From assembly GCA_964511535.1 (NCBI GenBank), contig CAZEFW010000003.1:62001-126000 (forward strand): a stretch of 64,000 bases of DNA. Reading direction: 5' to 3'. Made by a program: the position numbers and the translations under genes. The notes under the pieces were generated by a model. The model was not told where the DNA came from. It made no database searches and was given only the letters and a program-made list of their open reading frames with translations. The DNA comes from CAZCFB01 sp964511535. Lineage in GTDB: Bacteria > Myxococcota_A > Polyangia > GCA-2747355 > CAZCFB01. How positions within the stretch are numbered: the first letter of the stretch is position 1; each line of letters opens with the position of its first letter. Shown piece after piece: positions 32,288 to 40,329 of the stretch.

Positions 32288-34049
32288 ATCCCAGCTCCAG
32301 CGCATCCTTGGTGAACCAGCGGTGGACCCACAGCCCGCCAACCACCGCGCAGCCGAAGGCCACCGCCGCCTTGTCGGGCGCGCCCAGGATGCTGTAGCCG
32401 ATGCCGAGGCTGATGCCGAACATGAGCATCAGGCCCATGAAGAAGTCGGCCACGGTGCGGGCGCTGGCCACCCTCCCGGGCAGAGCCTGCACCGCCTCGG
32501 GCAGCACCGACCAGAACCCACCCGGGCGCACCTTACGGTAGAACGCCTCGAGCTGCGCCACGGGCACCTCCGGGGTCAGGTAGGTCACCACCAGGGACAC
32601 CGGGATGGTCACCGCAATGAACAGGGTCAGCTTCAGCTCGAACCGCATCTCCGCCCAGGCGTAGCCGAACATGCCGAAGTCCGGGAAGACCGCCGCCGCG
32701 GCGTAGGCGCCCACGGTCAGCAGCAGCGAGCAGGCCATCAGCGCGATCTCGGTGAAGGCGGTGATGCGCCACCAGAACCAGCGCGAGAACTGGATGATAC
32801 CGAGGCCCGCCTGGGTCAACGCCCAGATCTCCCACACCTGGGTCACCGACTTCATGAACGGCACCACGGCGCTGGCCAACCCCATGAGCAGCACCACCAC
32901 CAGCCGGGTGACCAGCATGTAGTGCTTCTCGGTGGCCTCGGGCCTGATGAAGCGCCGGTACACGTCGGTCATGATGTACGACGCGCCCCAGTTCAGGTGG
33001 GTGTCGATGGTGGACATGTAGGCGGCGAGGAAGCCGGTGACCAGCAGCCCCTTGAAGCCGGGGCCGAGGTAGGCGTTCATCACCATCGGGTAGGCCTGGG
33101 TGTCGCCGAACGGGGTGTCAGACAGGTCGGGGAAGAGCACGATGGACACCAGCGCCACGGCGATCCACATCCACACGCGGCTGGTCTGAAACACCGACTG
33201 GAAGATGGCGGCGCCGATGGAGTGGCGCTCGCTCTTGCACGACGAGAGGCGCTGCATGGTGTAGCCGCCCGAGTCTGTCCACCACAGCACGCCCACGAAG
33301 ATCACCAGCGCCAGCAGGTCGAGGCTCGGGGTGGTGAGGTCGGGCAGCAGGTCGGTCCAGGTGGGGCCGTAGCCCTGGGCCGCGGCGATCTTGGCCGAGA
33401 TGGCTTCCCAGCCCCCCACCCTGCCCCAGGCCAGCGCGCCGAGGTAGACCATGCTGCCCACCGCGATGAAGAACTGCACGAAGTCCGTGAGCACCACGCC
33501 GTAGAAGCCGCTGAAGGTGGCGTAGGTCAGGGCCACGCCCGCGCACAGGCCGATGGCGACCCAGCGGTTGACGTCGGCGATGGTGGCGATGACGCTGGTC
33601 ATGGCCAGGGTGACCCACCCCATGGTCATGATGTTGGTCAGGACGCCAGACATGGCCGCGCGCAGGCCGCGCAACAGCGCCGCCGACCGCCCGTGGTAGC
33701 GCAGCTCGTAGAACTCGGCGTCGGTGGTGATCTCGGCCCGCCGCCAGAGCCGGCTGAACAGGAACATGCCGGTGGACAGCGCGATGCAGGCCGAAAAGAG
33801 CCACCACACGCGCTGCAGGCCGTACTGCCGGATCATCTCGGTGACCACGATGGGCGTGTCCGAGGCGAAGGAGGTGGCCACCATGGAGATGCCCACCAGC
33901 CACCAGGGCAACGAGCGCCCGCCCAGGAAGAATGATTCCGAGCTCTGGGACGCGCGCCGGGAGAGCATGACCCCCACGGCCAGGGCGAACACCATGTAGC
34001 TGCCGATGACGAGGTAGTCGAGCGTGTGAAGGGTGGGCGTCGGGTTCAT
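32277..34049 (-). CDS. Sodium:solute symporter family (SSS) transporter
   Basis: 590 residues from the ATG at 34049. About 14 hydrophobic segments. Family marks: YLVIGSYMVFALAVGVMLSR start, GRSLPWWLVGISMVATSFAS with the Na-site region, and FSGFYGVVLTDFVQFFIAVG, the SSS signature area. Members take up sugars, amino acids, carboxylates or other solutes with Na+. The substrate cannot be told from sequence. The C-terminus has an extra helix pair (VADFFMGLMLMFGISLGIGY) typical of the longer, SGLT-like clade. Confidence 0.92.
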   Translation of the reverse strand: MNPTPTLHTLDYLVIGSYMVFALAVGVMLSRRASQSSESFFLGGRSLPWWLVGISMVATSFASDTPIVVTEMIRQYGLQRVWWLFSACIALSTGMFLFSRLWRRAEITTDAEFYELRYHGRSAALLRGLRAAMSGVLTNIMTMGWVTLAMTSVIATIADVNRWVAIGLCAGVALTYATFSGFYGVVLTDFVQFFIAVGSMVYLGALAWGRVGGWEAISAKIAAAQGYGPTWTDLLPDLTTPSLDLLALVIFVGVLWWTDSGGYTMQRLSSCKSERHSIGAAIFQSVFQTSRVWMWIAVALVSIVLFPDLSDTPFGDTQAYPMVMNAYLGPGFKGLLVTGFLAAYMSTIDTHLNWGASYIMTDVYRRFIRPEATEKHYMLVTRLVVVLLMGLASAVVPFMKSVTQVWEIWALTQAGLGIIQFSRWFWWRITAFTEIALMACSLLLTVGAYAAAAVFPDFGMFGYAWAEMRFELKLTLFIAVTIPVSLVVTYLTPEVPVAQLEAFYRKVRPGGFWSVLPEAVQALPGRVASARTVADFFMGLMLMFGISLGIGYSILGAPDKAAVAFGCAVVGGLWVHRWFTKDALELGSIE

Positions 34050-34111
34050 GGGGTGGGATCCATACTGGGGTCTGGCAGGGGGTGACGTCAAAAGGTCGGC
34101 GCACCGCGTGG

Positions 34112-34117
34112 TACTGT
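34112..34117 (+). promoter_or_regulatory. Extended -10 hexamer of a possible leaderless mRNA
   Basis: TGGTACTGT, an extended -10 of the TGnTAnnnT form, ends 6 bases before the ATG at 34124. No Shine-Dalgarno. Confidence 0.4.
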
Positions 34118-34123
34118 CGGCCC

Positions 34124-36172
34124 ATGGACGTGGGTCGCTATCTGATAATCTTCGTCGGCGCCGTGGCGTTGCTCTGGGCGCCGCCGGCGGGGGCGCGCGA
34201 GACGGGCAAGAAGAAGGTGCAGCGGCTGCGCAAGCCGCCGCCGCCCCACAGCGCGAGACGGTACAAGCAGATCCGGCACCGCACCGCCAGGCGCAAGCCG
34301 GTCAAGCTGGCCCGCCGCGCCGCCCGCAAGGCCAAGCGGCGGGTGACACGCCCCGGCGGCGCGGCATCGCTCAACGCGCTGCAACGCTACCTGCTCAGCG
34401 CGCCGGTGGAGAAGCTCGCCGGCAAGCAGAAGGTGCTGCTCCGGAGCAGCAAGATCGACGAGCTGATGAGCGCCGCCCGCCGCGGCGAGCTGTCGGAGCA
34501 TGACGTGGCCACCTTCTCCCAGTCCGTGCACCCGGCCCTGCTGCGCACCTTCGAGCGGGGCGCCAGGTTGCCCGAGGGCTACTTCCTCACCGTCACCCGC
34601 CAGGCCCAGTTTCCGGGGGGCAACCCCTTCCTCTCCACGGCGCCGCCCTCGCCGGCCCAGGTCAACAAGCTGCGCCAGGGCCTGCAGGCCCACCTGATGA
34701 CCATGGTCCGGGCCCATCGCGCCGCGGGCGGCAAGCTGACGCCCCGGGCGGTGCAGCTGCTCACCAGCACCTCGCACCTGGTGGCGCCGAAGTCCCCCGC
34801 TGGCGATGCGGCCGCCGTCAAGGCGGCGGTGGAGGCGATCCCGCTGCTGGAGCTGGCGAGGCGCCACGCCTACATCACCAGGCTGAAGCCCGCGGCGGTG
34901 TTCAAAGCGATGCCCAACCGCGCCGCCCTGAGCCGGCAGAAGGACCTGGTGAACTTCGACCACCTGCTCGGCGCCCTGGGGAAGGTCAAGGATGGCAAGC
35001 TGCTCATCGAGATCTACGCCGAGAACATGCCCGCGGACGGCAAGGTCGGCCGCTTCCTGCCCGTGACCGCCATGGGCGAGGGTTCGTACTGCGTGGACGA
35101 CATCGCGCGGACCACCGTGGCGCTGCTGCAGTCCCACCGGCGCCGGGCTGACCCGCTCAAGCTCAAGCGCGCTCGCCAGGGGCTGGCCTTCGTCTCCATG
35201 ATGCAGGCCCCGGACGGCGAGTTCTTCAACTTCGCGTCCCTGCAGGGGAGCGGCAAGCTGAAGGTGAACCGCGACGGGGCCACCAGCAAGAAGGGGATCG
35301 ATTTCTGGGCCGGCCGGGCGTTGTGGGCCATGGGCGAGGGGTACGCCTCCCTGCGCAAGAAGGACCCGGCCGCGGCGGGCGCGCTGCTGACGGGGCTGAA
35401 GCGCACCCTCGGGCGGCTGGAGAAGGACCTCGCGGCTCGCCGCGGCACCTACCACCTCATGGGGGGCAAGAAGCTGCCCGGCTGGTTGATCAACGACGGG
35501 GCCGACCAGACCGCGGTGGCCCTCAAGGGCCTGCTGGCGTTCTACCGCGCCGTCCCTCGGGGCAAGCTCCGGACCCGCCTGCGGGCCGTGATCAGCCGCT
35601 ACGCTGACGGCATCGCCGCCGCGCAGGTGACGGATCGGCGAGCCCCTGACCATGGCCGCTTCCTGCACAGCATGAAGGACCCGTCGGCCGTGCACCTGTG
35701 GGGCAGCCGACAGGTGGAGGTGCTGGCCGAGGCGGGCAAGCTGCTGGGCAAGCGCCGCTGGATCCGCGCGGCCGCGCGCTGCGCGGACCACTACTGGGGC
35801 AAGCGCACCCCCACCAGCATCGCCTCGCCGGGCGAGGAGCAGATCGCCTACGGCGTCGAGGCGGTGGTCTCGGGCTACGCCCGCCTGTTCGAGGCCACGG
35901 GCAGCAAGCGTCACGCCCGCGCCACGGCCCGGTGGGCCAGCTGGCTGCTGGGCAACAACGACGCCGGCGCCCTGGTCTATGATCCGCTCAGCGGCCGCGG
36001 CTATGACGGGATCCGCCAGGTCAAGCAGAGCGGCGCGGTGCGGTATTCTGCCAACAGCAACGCCGGGGCCGAGTCCACGGTGGAGGCGATCCTGGCCCTG
36101 CAGTCCGCCGCGCGCGTCCCGGGCGTGCACCGCAAACTGCGCGCGGATCTGATGGCCCGCTTGCCGCGCTGA
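34124..36172 (+). CDS. Secreted protein with probable alpha/alpha toroid (six-hairpin glycosidase-like) domain
   Basis: 682 residues from the ATG at 34124. Signal segment YLIIFVGAVALLWAPPAGA, then a very basic Lys/Arg/Pro linker. The C-terminal 400 residues contain repeated helical hairpins with CVDDIARTTVALLQ, MMQAPDGEFFNFASLQG, WAGRALWAMGEGYASL and YSANSNAGAESTVEAILAL. That looks like the (alpha/alpha)6 barrels of glycoside hydrolases and epimerases, in which DD-xAR and acidic residues line the cleft. The N-terminal 250 residues are unassigned. It may act on cell-surface or environmental polysaccharide; not certain. Confidence 0.72.
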   Translation: MDVGRYLIIFVGAVALLWAPPAGARETGKKKVQRLRKPPPPHSARRYKQIRHRTARRKPVKLARRAARKAKRRVTRPGGAASLNALQRYLLSAPVEKLAGKQKVLLRSSKIDELMSAARRGELSEHDVATFSQSVHPALLRTFERGARLPEGYFLTVTRQAQFPGGNPFLSTAPPSPAQVNKLRQGLQAHLMTMVRAHRAAGGKLTPRAVQLLTSTSHLVAPKSPAGDAAAVKAAVEAIPLLELARRHAYITRLKPAAVFKAMPNRAALSRQKDLVNFDHLLGALGKVKDGKLLIEIYAENMPADGKVGRFLPVTAMGEGSYCVDDIARTTVALLQSHRRRADPLKLKRARQGLAFVSMMQAPDGEFFNFASLQGSGKLKVNRDGATSKKGIDFWAGRALWAMGEGYASLRKKDPAAAGALLTGLKRTLGRLEKDLAARRGTYHLMGGKKLPGWLINDGADQTAVALKGLLAFYRAVPRGKLRTRLRAVISRYADGIAAAQVTDRRAPDHGRFLHSMKDPSAVHLWGSRQVEVLAEAGKLLGKRRWIRAAARCADHYWGKRTPTSIASPGEEQIAYGVEAVVSGYARLFEATGSKRHARATARWASWLLGNNDAGALVYDPLSGRGYDGIRQVKQSGAVRYSANSNAGAESTVEAILALQSAARVPGVHRKLRADLMARLPR

Positions 36173-36192
36173 TACTCCACCCGGATCTGGTG

Positions 36193-36198
36193 TATTTT
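36193..36198 (+). promoter_or_regulatory. -10 hexamer TATTTT of a possible leaderless mRNA
   Basis: Ends 6 bases before tandem ATG codons at 36205 and 36208. Its position argues against an ATG-like start at 36190. Confidence 0.45.
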
Positions 36199-36204
36199 GA
36201 TCCG

Positions 36205-36567
36205 ATGATGAAGGCACCTCGCCCCTCCCCGCGCCTGCCGCTCCTGCTCGCCTTCGCCCTGACCCCGGGGCTCCCTGCCTCCGGCGTCGCAGACGAACTG
36301 ACCAGCCAGGACTGCCTCGACTGTCACTGCGTCGCGAGCAGCGTCCTGAATAACCCACCTCGGCCCGGGGGCCAGATGAAGTCCTGCGGCGCATGCCACG
36401 GCACCGCGCCGCTAAAGACCTTCCTGGCCAGCGTGCACGACGAGGCGCCCATGGCCCTGACCTGGATCACTGGACGCATCACCCGCGAGCCGCTGAATGA
36501 GCTGCAGCCGGCGGACCCCGAAGCGGTGCAGCAGTCAGAGGCACGCGAGGATCCCGAAGAGCCATGA
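36205..36567 (+). CDS. Small secreted protein with two CXXCH haem-binding motifs
   Basis: 120 residues. A signal peptide (LPLLLAFALTPGLPASGVAD) is followed by CLDCH and CGACH, each the covalent haem c attachment motif, 33 residues apart. The short mature chain (about 95 residues) resembles fragments of multihaem or split-Soret type cytochromes; the Met/His distal ligands cannot be assigned confidently. The C-terminus is acidic (EAREDPEEP). It overlaps the Nudix gene start by 4 bases, so the two are translated together. It could be a periplasmic electron carrier. Confidence 0.75.
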   Translation: MMKAPRPSPRLPLLLAFALTPGLPASGVADELTSQDCLDCHCVASSVLNNPPRPGGQMKSCGACHGTAPLKTFLASVHDEAPMALTWITGRITREPLNELQPADPEAVQQSEAREDPEEP

Positions 36568-37106
36568 GCGCCGAATCGGACAGCGAACTGCTGGAGGTTT
36601 TCAGCCCTGACGGCCGGATGCTCGGCCTGCGCCGCAGGGGCGAGATCCACGGTGACCCCGCGCTGATTCACCGCGCGGTTCACGTGGTGGTGCGGGATGC
36701 CGCCGGCCGGATCTACCTGCAGAAGCGCTCACGGAACAAGCGCATCCAGCCCGGCCGCTGGGATACCTCCGTGGGCGGGCATGTGGATCCCGGAGAGAGC
36801 TACCGCCAGGCGGCCCTGCGCGAGCTACACGAGGAGCTCGGCGTGGCCCTGGCGGATCCGGAGACGCTGGAGGAGCTCCACCGCTACACCTGGCGCTCGG
36901 CGGTGGAGACCGAGCTGATCTGCACCTTCGCCCTGGAGCACCAGGGGCCGTTCGAGCTGCACCCGGAGGAGATCGAGGAGGGCCGGTTCTGGACGGCCGC
37001 GGAGCTCATACGTGCCCGGGGCGGCGGCGCCCTGACCCCGAACCTGGAGCACGAGCTCGGGCTGCTCGGCGTGGTACGACCGGATGGATCGGACGGCACG
37101 GGTTGA
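36564..37106 (+). CDS. Nudix hydrolase, YfcD/IPP-isomerase-like
   Basis: 180 residues; ATG overlaps the preceding stop. The Nudix box is complete: GGHVDPGESYRQAALRELHE then ELGV (GX5EX7REUXEEXGU). Upstream, HRAVHVVVRDAAGRIYLQKR and the RIQPGRWDTSVGGHV context match the YfcD / isopentenyl-diphosphate isomerase-like clade, cleaving a diphosphate-linked nucleoside or other substrate. The exact substrate is unknown. Confidence 0.93.
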   Translation: MSAESDSELLEVFSPDGRMLGLRRRGEIHGDPALIHRAVHVVVRDAAGRIYLQKRSRNKRIQPGRWDTSVGGHVDPGESYRQAALRELHEELGVALADPETLEELHRYTWRSAVETELICTFALEHQGPFELHPEEIEEGRFWTAAELIRARGGGALTPNLEHELGLLGVVRPDGSDGTG

Positions 37107-37137
37107 ATAGCGGCCCCGGCATGCCGGTCATGAACAT

Positions 37138-37151
37138 TGTGTAATGACACA
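37138..37151. promoter_or_regulatory. Palindrome TGTGT-AATG-ACACA upstream of a secreted protein gene
   Basis: 26 bases before the ATG at 37177. It contains GTGTAATG, also present (reversed) in the dyad-rich region upstream of the MMPL transporter at 20364-20371. Possible shared operator. Confidence 0.45.
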
Positions 37152-37176
37152 CCGACTCACAGCGACTGGATAGCAA

Positions 37177-37869
37177 ATGCCCCGCCCCACCCTCATCGCC
37201 CTGCTGTTGTTGCTGCTCATCCCCTCCTCCAGCGCCGCGGCGCCCACGACTGCGGACCTGGTCCGCACGCTGCGGGAGCGCTCCGCGCCGATGTTTGCCA
37301 AATACAAGGGCGTCCGCCAGCTGCGCAAAATGACCTCACGCCAGCTGGACCCCAAGAGCGGCAAGCTTCGTGAAACCAAGAAGTTCAAGGTAGATTTTTG
37401 GAGTCATTTCTACCTCAAGCCGGCCCAGCATATCCTCGCCTGCGAGGTCAACGGAGAGGCGCGCAAGGCCAAGGACTGCAAGCCCAAGGGAGAGCAGCAG
37501 GCCATCCTGCCACTGTTCGACAGCAAGAGCGCCGAGAACTACCGGTTCAAGCTGCAGGGACAGAAAAAGGTGCAGGGGATCGCGTGCCACAAGCTCCAGG
37601 TGATCCCACGCAAGAAGACCGCGCAGCACTTCGAGGGCGTGATGTACTTCGCCACCGACACGCTGCACGCGGTGCTACTCGAGGGCACCATGGCGAAGCT
37701 CCCCTTCCCGCTCAGGAAGTTCTACATCAAGCTGCGCTTCGGCCGGCACAAGGGGATCCCCGTGGTGAGCAGGGGCTTCCTGGACATCGAGGTCAAGGTG
37801 CCGGTCTTCTTTCACGCCCGCTTCGTCAATCGCTTTTCCGCCAGCCGCCACAAGCTGCTCCCGAGGTGA
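37177..37869 (+). CDS. Secreted protein, possibly LolA-like fold
   Basis: 230 residues. Signal peptide ALLLLLLIPSSSAAAP. The rest alternates strands with Lys/Phe-rich loops: YRFKLQGQKKVQGIACHKLQ, a GVMYFATDTLHAVLLEGTMA segment and IKLRFGRHKGIPVVSRGF. The order of strands, with a substrate-modifying-type middle part, resembles LolA/LppX-like lipoprotein-carrier folds, but this is a weak structural guess. Such proteins are often partnered with MMPL transporters, and an operator-like word is shared with the MMPL gene at 20.4 kb. Confidence 0.7.
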   Translation: MPRPTLIALLLLLLIPSSSAAAPTTADLVRTLRERSAPMFAKYKGVRQLRKMTSRQLDPKSGKLRETKKFKVDFWSHFYLKPAQHILACEVNGEARKAKDCKPKGEQQAILPLFDSKSAENYRFKLQGQKKVQGIACHKLQVIPRKKTAQHFEGVMYFATDTLHAVLLEGTMAKLPFPLRKFYIKLRFGRHKGIPVVSRGFLDIEVKVPVFFHARFVNRFSASRHKLLPR

Positions 37870-37872
37870 TGG

Positions 37873-37878
37873 TAGGAT
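37873..37878 (+). promoter_or_regulatory. Extended -10 hexamer of a possible leaderless mRNA
   Basis: TGGTAGGAT, an extended -10, ends 7 bases before the ATG at 37886, right after the preceding gene. No ribosome-binding site is visible. Confidence 0.45.
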
Positions 37879-37885
37879 CCGGCTC

Positions 37886-38608
37886 ATGAGACCCCGCGCC
37901 CTCCACGCTTCCCTGGCCCTGGCCCTGGCCCTCGCCGCCTGCAGCGATGATCCAACCTCCAACCCCGACGCCGGTCCTGATCAATCCGTGGCCGACCTCT
38001 ACCGCCCCCCGGATCGCTCCCCACCGGACGGGCACCTGGCCGGAGACAAGCTGCCCCCTCCCATGGACAAGGCCCCACCCGTTGACCTCCCCAACGGGCC
38101 AGACAAGGCGTCGCCCATGGACGCTGCCCCGCTGGAGGGCGGCGCTGCGACGGATCAGTTCCCGTCCGGTGACGCCGGCGTGCTGGCCAACCTGCTGGAC
38201 GGCACCTGGCTCGTGGGCTGGATCGGCGGGCTCAACCGCTTCTCCTGGGTGCGCTTCGAGGCCGTCTCTTGCTGCGGCGGCAAGGCGCACATCCTGGCTG
38301 GCAAGATGTCCGGCGGCACCGTGCCGTACTGGAACTGCACCGGGTCGACGACCTGGAACATCACCAGCAAGCCGATGACCTTCCAGCTGCACTTCCCCAG
38401 CTCCACCTGCCACCCCAACGGGCTCAAGAGCGCCAGCTTCACTCTGTCCAACTACAAGGCGTACAGCGGCACCTACCCCAAGGGGGCGACCCACCATGCC
38501 ACCCTCACCACCGCCCCCGGGTCGCCCACACAGGTGACGGCTTACAAGTACCCCGCCAGCCAGTGCAACAAAGCCATGACCAGCTGCAAGGATCCCTTCG
38601 CGCCCTGA
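37886..38608 (+). CDS. Lipoprotein with Asp/Pro-rich linker
   Basis: 240 residues. Lipobox LAAC gives Cys19. Residues 20-100 form a low-complexity tether of PD, DK and PP units (DLYRPPDRSPPDGHLAGDKL). The C-terminal 140 residues are a compact beta-rich domain with four to six Cys (CCGGKAHILAGKMSGG, STCHPNG, SQCNKAMTSC) and Trp/Tyr residues, consistent with a small secreted binding domain. No family recognised. Confidence 0.82.
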   Translation: MRPRALHASLALALALAACSDDPTSNPDAGPDQSVADLYRPPDRSPPDGHLAGDKLPPPMDKAPPVDLPNGPDKASPMDAAPLEGGAATDQFPSGDAGVLANLLDGTWLVGWIGGLNRFSWVRFEAVSCCGGKAHILAGKMSGGTVPYWNCTGSTTWNITSKPMTFQLHFPSSTCHPNGLKSASFTLSNYKAYSGTYPKGATHHATLTTAPGSPTQVTAYKYPASQCNKAMTSCKDPFAP

Positions 38609-38633
38609 GATTTGAGGGCTGGAGTACCGCGAC

Positions 38634-40139
38634 CTATTTCCCGATCTTGAGGTACCGCACCACGGTGTTGGTGCTGGCATCGCTTGAGGCGTAGATGGCG
38701 AGGTGGATGTCCCCCGCCTTGTCCACCTCGGCCTCCACTGTCCCCGGCAGCAGCGACGCGCCCTTGAGCAGCACCACCTGCCCAACCGCGCCGCCGGTGG
38801 TGGGCCACCCGAGCATCAGATCGCCGGTGACCTTGCCCCCCTTCCAGTAGCAGCCCTTGGGGGGCATCGAGGTGCCCACCCGCGGCCCGGTGTAGCGGGC
38901 GCGGCTCCAGAGCAGCCGCACGTCGGCGCCGCCGGCCGCGATGACGCCGTGTGGCTCGTAGGTGTAGTAATCGTAATTGCAGGTGGCTCCGACAGCGCAC
39001 TTGCCGCAGCTCTGGGCGCCGTCCGTTGCGATCTTGGTCAGGGTCCAGCTCACGGCCCCCCGGGTGGCGTAGGTCAGCTCGGTGCCGACGGTCTTGCCCC
39101 GGGCGAAGAGCAGGTGTGGCGTTCCGATCCCGCTGCCGGTGACCGCGATGCCGATGGCGCGCTGCTTGAGCGTCGGAGATGCGCCGCCGGGGAGGATCGC
39201 CTCGGGCTTGCGCAGCCCGGGCACATGCCAGAGCATCTGCCAGCCGCTGCCCGACAGCGCGCCGGCCCACTGGGCCACGTGGGCCGCGCCCCCCGAAGCC
39301 AGCGCCAGCTTCATGTCCGTGCCCGACGGCCCGCTGGCCAGGGCTAGCTTGGTCCAACCGCCCGCCGCGCTGCGGCGCAGGTACGCCTCGGACTGGGCCA
39401 GATCGTAGATGCCGAGGTGGGCGCAGCCGCCGCTGTCCAGCTCCAGACCTGCCGGCCAGCCGGCGATGGCCTTGGTGAAGCCCGCCACCGACGGGGTCAC
39501 CGCTGCCAGCTTGGTCCAGGTGGTCCCGGCGTGGCGCCACAGCTCGCCACCCTTGGTGGCGCCGTCATGCGTCAGGGCCACCAGCCCACCGGCGGTGTCA
39601 CGCTCAAGGTCTCCCATGGCCAGCGCGAAGGGGGTCGAGGTCACCGTCCACCCCGCGGCGCCGCGCGCCCCGAGGTGGCCGCTGTATCCTCCCACGGCGA
39701 GGGAGAAGAGCACCCGCGGGGCGCCCTTGGCGTCCAGCGCCAGGGCGGGCTGTCGGTTGCGGAAGCCCGCCTTGCCCGGGAGGACCTCGTTGACCTTCAC
39801 CTTGCACGGGCTGGTCCCCGGGCCGCAGAGCGAGCCGCTGTAGGATCGCGGCGAGGCGCCGCACGCGGCAGGCTTGCCCTGGTCCCCGTTGGACTGGTCT
39901 GCCGAGGCCTGATCCACAGCCGTCGGCCCATCAGGATCCCCCATGTCCGGACGGCCCCGATCCGCAGCACCTCCTTCCGGAGATCCCCCCTCGGCTGGCC
40001 CGGCGTCCACGGCGCCGTCATCGCCGAACCCATCGAGGGTGACGGTGAGCTCCTCGCGGCAGCCGACCATGGATGCCACGAGGATCAGGGTCAGGGTGAG
40101 GGGCAATCGGACCGCATGGAGGCGAAGGAGCAGGGGCAT
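38634..40139 (-). CDS. Lipoprotein with Asp-rich linker and beta-propeller-like domain
   Basis: 501 residues. Signal peptide and lipobox MVGC (Cys27). A Gly/Asp/Glu-rich linker (DAGPAEGGSPEGGAADRGRP) runs to about residue 90. The remaining 400 residues repeat a pattern of strands with PALALDAKGAPRVLFSLAVG, GLELDSGGCAHLGIYDLAQS and DIHLAIYASSDASTNTVVRY, which looks like a six- or seven-bladed propeller. A Cys cluster lies near residue 385 (SCGKCAVGATC). Function unknown. Convergent with the previous lipoprotein, 25 bases apart. Confidence 0.82.
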   Translation of the reverse strand: MPLLLRLHAVRLPLTLTLILVASMVGCREELTVTLDGFGDDGAVDAGPAEGGSPEGGAADRGRPDMGDPDGPTAVDQASADQSNGDQGKPAACGASPRSYSGSLCGPGTSPCKVKVNEVLPGKAGFRNRQPALALDAKGAPRVLFSLAVGGYSGHLGARGAAGWTVTSTPFALAMGDLERDTAGGLVALTHDGATKGGELWRHAGTTWTKLAAVTPSVAGFTKAIAGWPAGLELDSGGCAHLGIYDLAQSEAYLRRSAAGGWTKLALASGPSGTDMKLALASGGAAHVAQWAGALSGSGWQMLWHVPGLRKPEAILPGGASPTLKQRAIGIAVTGSGIGTPHLLFARGKTVGTELTYATRGAVSWTLTKIATDGAQSCGKCAVGATCNYDYYTYEPHGVIAAGGADVRLLWSRARYTGPRVGTSMPPKGCYWKGGKVTGDLMLGWPTTGGAVGQVVLLKGASLLPGTVEAEVDKAGDIHLAIYASSDASTNTVVRYLKIGK

Positions 40140-40145
40140 GGCGGC

Positions 40146-40151
40146 AGTATA
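40146..40151 (-). promoter_or_regulatory. Extended -10 hexamer TGATATACT of a possible leaderless mRNA
   Basis: TATACT on the minus strand ends 6 bases before the ATG at 40139; the gap is GCCGCC, with no ribosome site. The rest of the 190-base gap to 40330 holds TTGACG near 40213 and an AT-rich stretch that may be the promoter of the plus-strand gene. Confidence 0.5.
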
Positions 40152-40329
40152 TCAGGGGGGTAGCAGGCCCCTTTTTGATGCCCCGGTGGGGAAATCCCCT
40201 ACGCATTGGATCTTGACGAAAGTCCACGCGCCGTAAGACACTTAGATCGTTAATCTAACAACCAAAAGAGGGGGTTGCTCCGACGGGGAACCATTCCCCC
40301 CATCCGGGGCCGCGACAGGAGCGGGCAGA

